From NCBI GenBank assembly GCA_938008185.1, contig CALLLR010000059.1, positions 1-32,310 on the forward strand: a stretch of 32,310 bases of DNA, written 5' to 3'. The DNA is from an uncultured Saprospiraceae bacterium. Its GTDB lineage: Bacteria; Bacteroidota; Bacteroidia; Chitinophagales; Saprospiraceae. Each line of letters starts with the position of its first letter. Position 1 is the first letter of the stretch. The notes below the pieces were generated by a model, which did not search any database, was not told where the DNA came from, and saw nothing but the letters and a program-made list of their open reading frames with translations. This document shows positions 31,857-32,310 of the stretch, piece after piece. Position numbers and translations under genes: made by a program.

Positions 31857-32043
31857 GTTCGGTAACTTTTTGAACTTGTCATTAATTATGGAATTGGCAA
31901 GTGTTTTCTGCCCGTTAGCCGGTTTGCCTGTTGGCTAGTAGGCTTCCCTTTATCGTATTTCACGTATGAGAGAAGCTAACCAGCAAACGGGCTAACTAGC
32001 TAAATTTATAATTCACGCATCTCAAAATTAAAAGTTACCGAAC
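31857..32043. repeat. Long imperfect palindrome, GTTAGCC-core family, copy 2
   Basis: Outer arms GTTCGGTAACTTTT (31857-31870) and its exact complement (32030-32043) enclose an imperfectly self-complementary interior. GTTAGCCGGTTTGCC (31914-31928) opposes AGCAAACGGGCTAACTAGCT (31982-32001), around a centre with CACGTATGAGAGAAGCTAAC. The core aligns with copy 1 at 13769-13951, including an identical GGGCTAACTAGCTAAA (in copy 1 on the other strand). The outer arms do not resemble those of copy 1. It starts 27 bp after the AAA+ stop codon and ends 33 bp before the dioxygenase start. Confidence 0.75.
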
Positions 32044-32076
32044 CATTGATTAGCAAACAGCATTTTAAAATAAACA

Positions 32077-32310
32077 ATGAAAAAACAAAAATACACAACG
32101 ATTCACTACGAATCTTATTTAGGATTAGACAAAATTCTGGACGCACAAAATTTACGGAGTGCCGACTTACAGGAAGAACCTGCCCACGATGAAATGCTTT
32201 TTATCATTACCCATCAGGCCTACGAACTTTGGTTCAAGCAAGCCATCCACGAACTGGGTTCGATTGTAAATATGTTTGATAAAAAGCTGGTCAACGAACG
32301 TAGTCTGGGA
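32077..32310 (+). CDS. kynA: Tryptophan 2,3-dioxygenase, N-terminal part (3' truncated by window)
   Basis: The first 78 residues are visible. This heme enzyme oxidises tryptophan to N-formylkynurenine, the first step of the kynurenine pathway. Recognisable family sequence begins at [14 protein letters not shown] and continues through [20 protein letters not shown], the conserved DEMLFI-HQ-YELWFKQ block. It contains the distal heme-pocket histidine (HQAYELW) and the substrate-contacting F and [13 protein letters not shown] follows. The start ATG at 32077 gives a short [10 protein letters not shown] lead-in, normal for the family. The gene is downstream of a palindromic element and probably has its own transcript. 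The rest of the enzyme lies outside the window. Confidence 0.92.
   Translation, partial: MKKQKYTTIHYESYLGLDKILDAQNLRSADLQEEPAHDEMLFIITHQAYELWFKQAIHELGSIVNMFDKKLVNERSLG

Noticed and set aside
31857-32043. Insertion sequence or MITE with target-site duplication
   Set aside because: The outer arms differ between the two copies, and I see no flanking direct repeat. A transposon end should be conserved, so a palindromic repeat family fits better.

Overview
The window reads as a chromosomal segment of a free-living member of the Bacteroidota, most likely near Saprospiria (inference; there is no rRNA gene to confirm it). The evidence is TonB-dependent receptors carrying a CarboxypepD-reg-like domain and paired with DUF4249 lipoproteins, a FecR protein with a DUF4974-type C-terminus, a subtilase with PKD repeats and a type IX secretion (T9SS) sorting tail, a DUF3810 metalloprotease, and promoters of the TTG-N19-22-TAnnTTTG type. 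Shine-Dalgarno sequences are generally absent.

Layout. 1-1455: the 3' end of a membrane protein, an outer-membrane beta-barrel gene and a small two-helix membrane protein. 1448-5973 (minus): a DNA-damage-type polymerase pair, a short second DnaE followed by DinB (Pol IV), separated by 467 bp of repeats; a near-perfect 24-bp palindrome lies upstream of dnaE. 5974-7113: mostly gene-poor, with a doubtful short ORF and a frameshifted gene for a small secreted protein. 7114-9825: a POTRA-less Omp85/BamA-like barrel protein diverging from a front-end type fatty-acid desaturase with a strong consensus promoter. 9902-10307: a 5'-truncated class D beta-lactamase remnant bordered by an AATATTC-type repeat.

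10311-28996 is one long minus-strand block of cell-envelope and secreted functions. In transcription order it holds an unrecognised 397-aa protein, a two-domain fasciclin lipoprotein with its own terminator, FecR, an STN-containing TonB receptor, a DUF4249 lipoprotein, an ABC-F ATPase, a frameshifted secreted-protein remnant, a DUF3810 zinc protease, a 1369-aa T9SS-exported subtilase, a second TonB receptor and a second DUF4249 lipoprotein. The theme is extracellular degradation and outer-membrane uptake, with two paralogous receptor/lipoprotein pairs. Only one pair has a FecR-type regulator, and its expected ECF sigma factor is not adjacent. 29203-32310 (plus): an 875-aa tandem CbbX-type AAA+ protein with a duplicated N-terminal beta domain, then the start of tryptophan 2,3-dioxygenase.

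The most unusual material is non-coding. Two ~185-bp imperfect palindromes (13769-13951 and 31857-32043) share a core built on GTTAGCCGGTT and GGGCTAACTAGCTAAA, but each has its own self-complementary outer arms. Both start 27-30 bp after a stop codon. They look like a dispersed family of palindromic elements. A shorter unrelated palindrome occupies another gene junction (18124-18212). The dnaE-dinB spacer carries a different repeat family, with a further copy near the left edge of the window. Two small secreted-protein genes show apparent single-base frameshifts at or just after the signal peptide.
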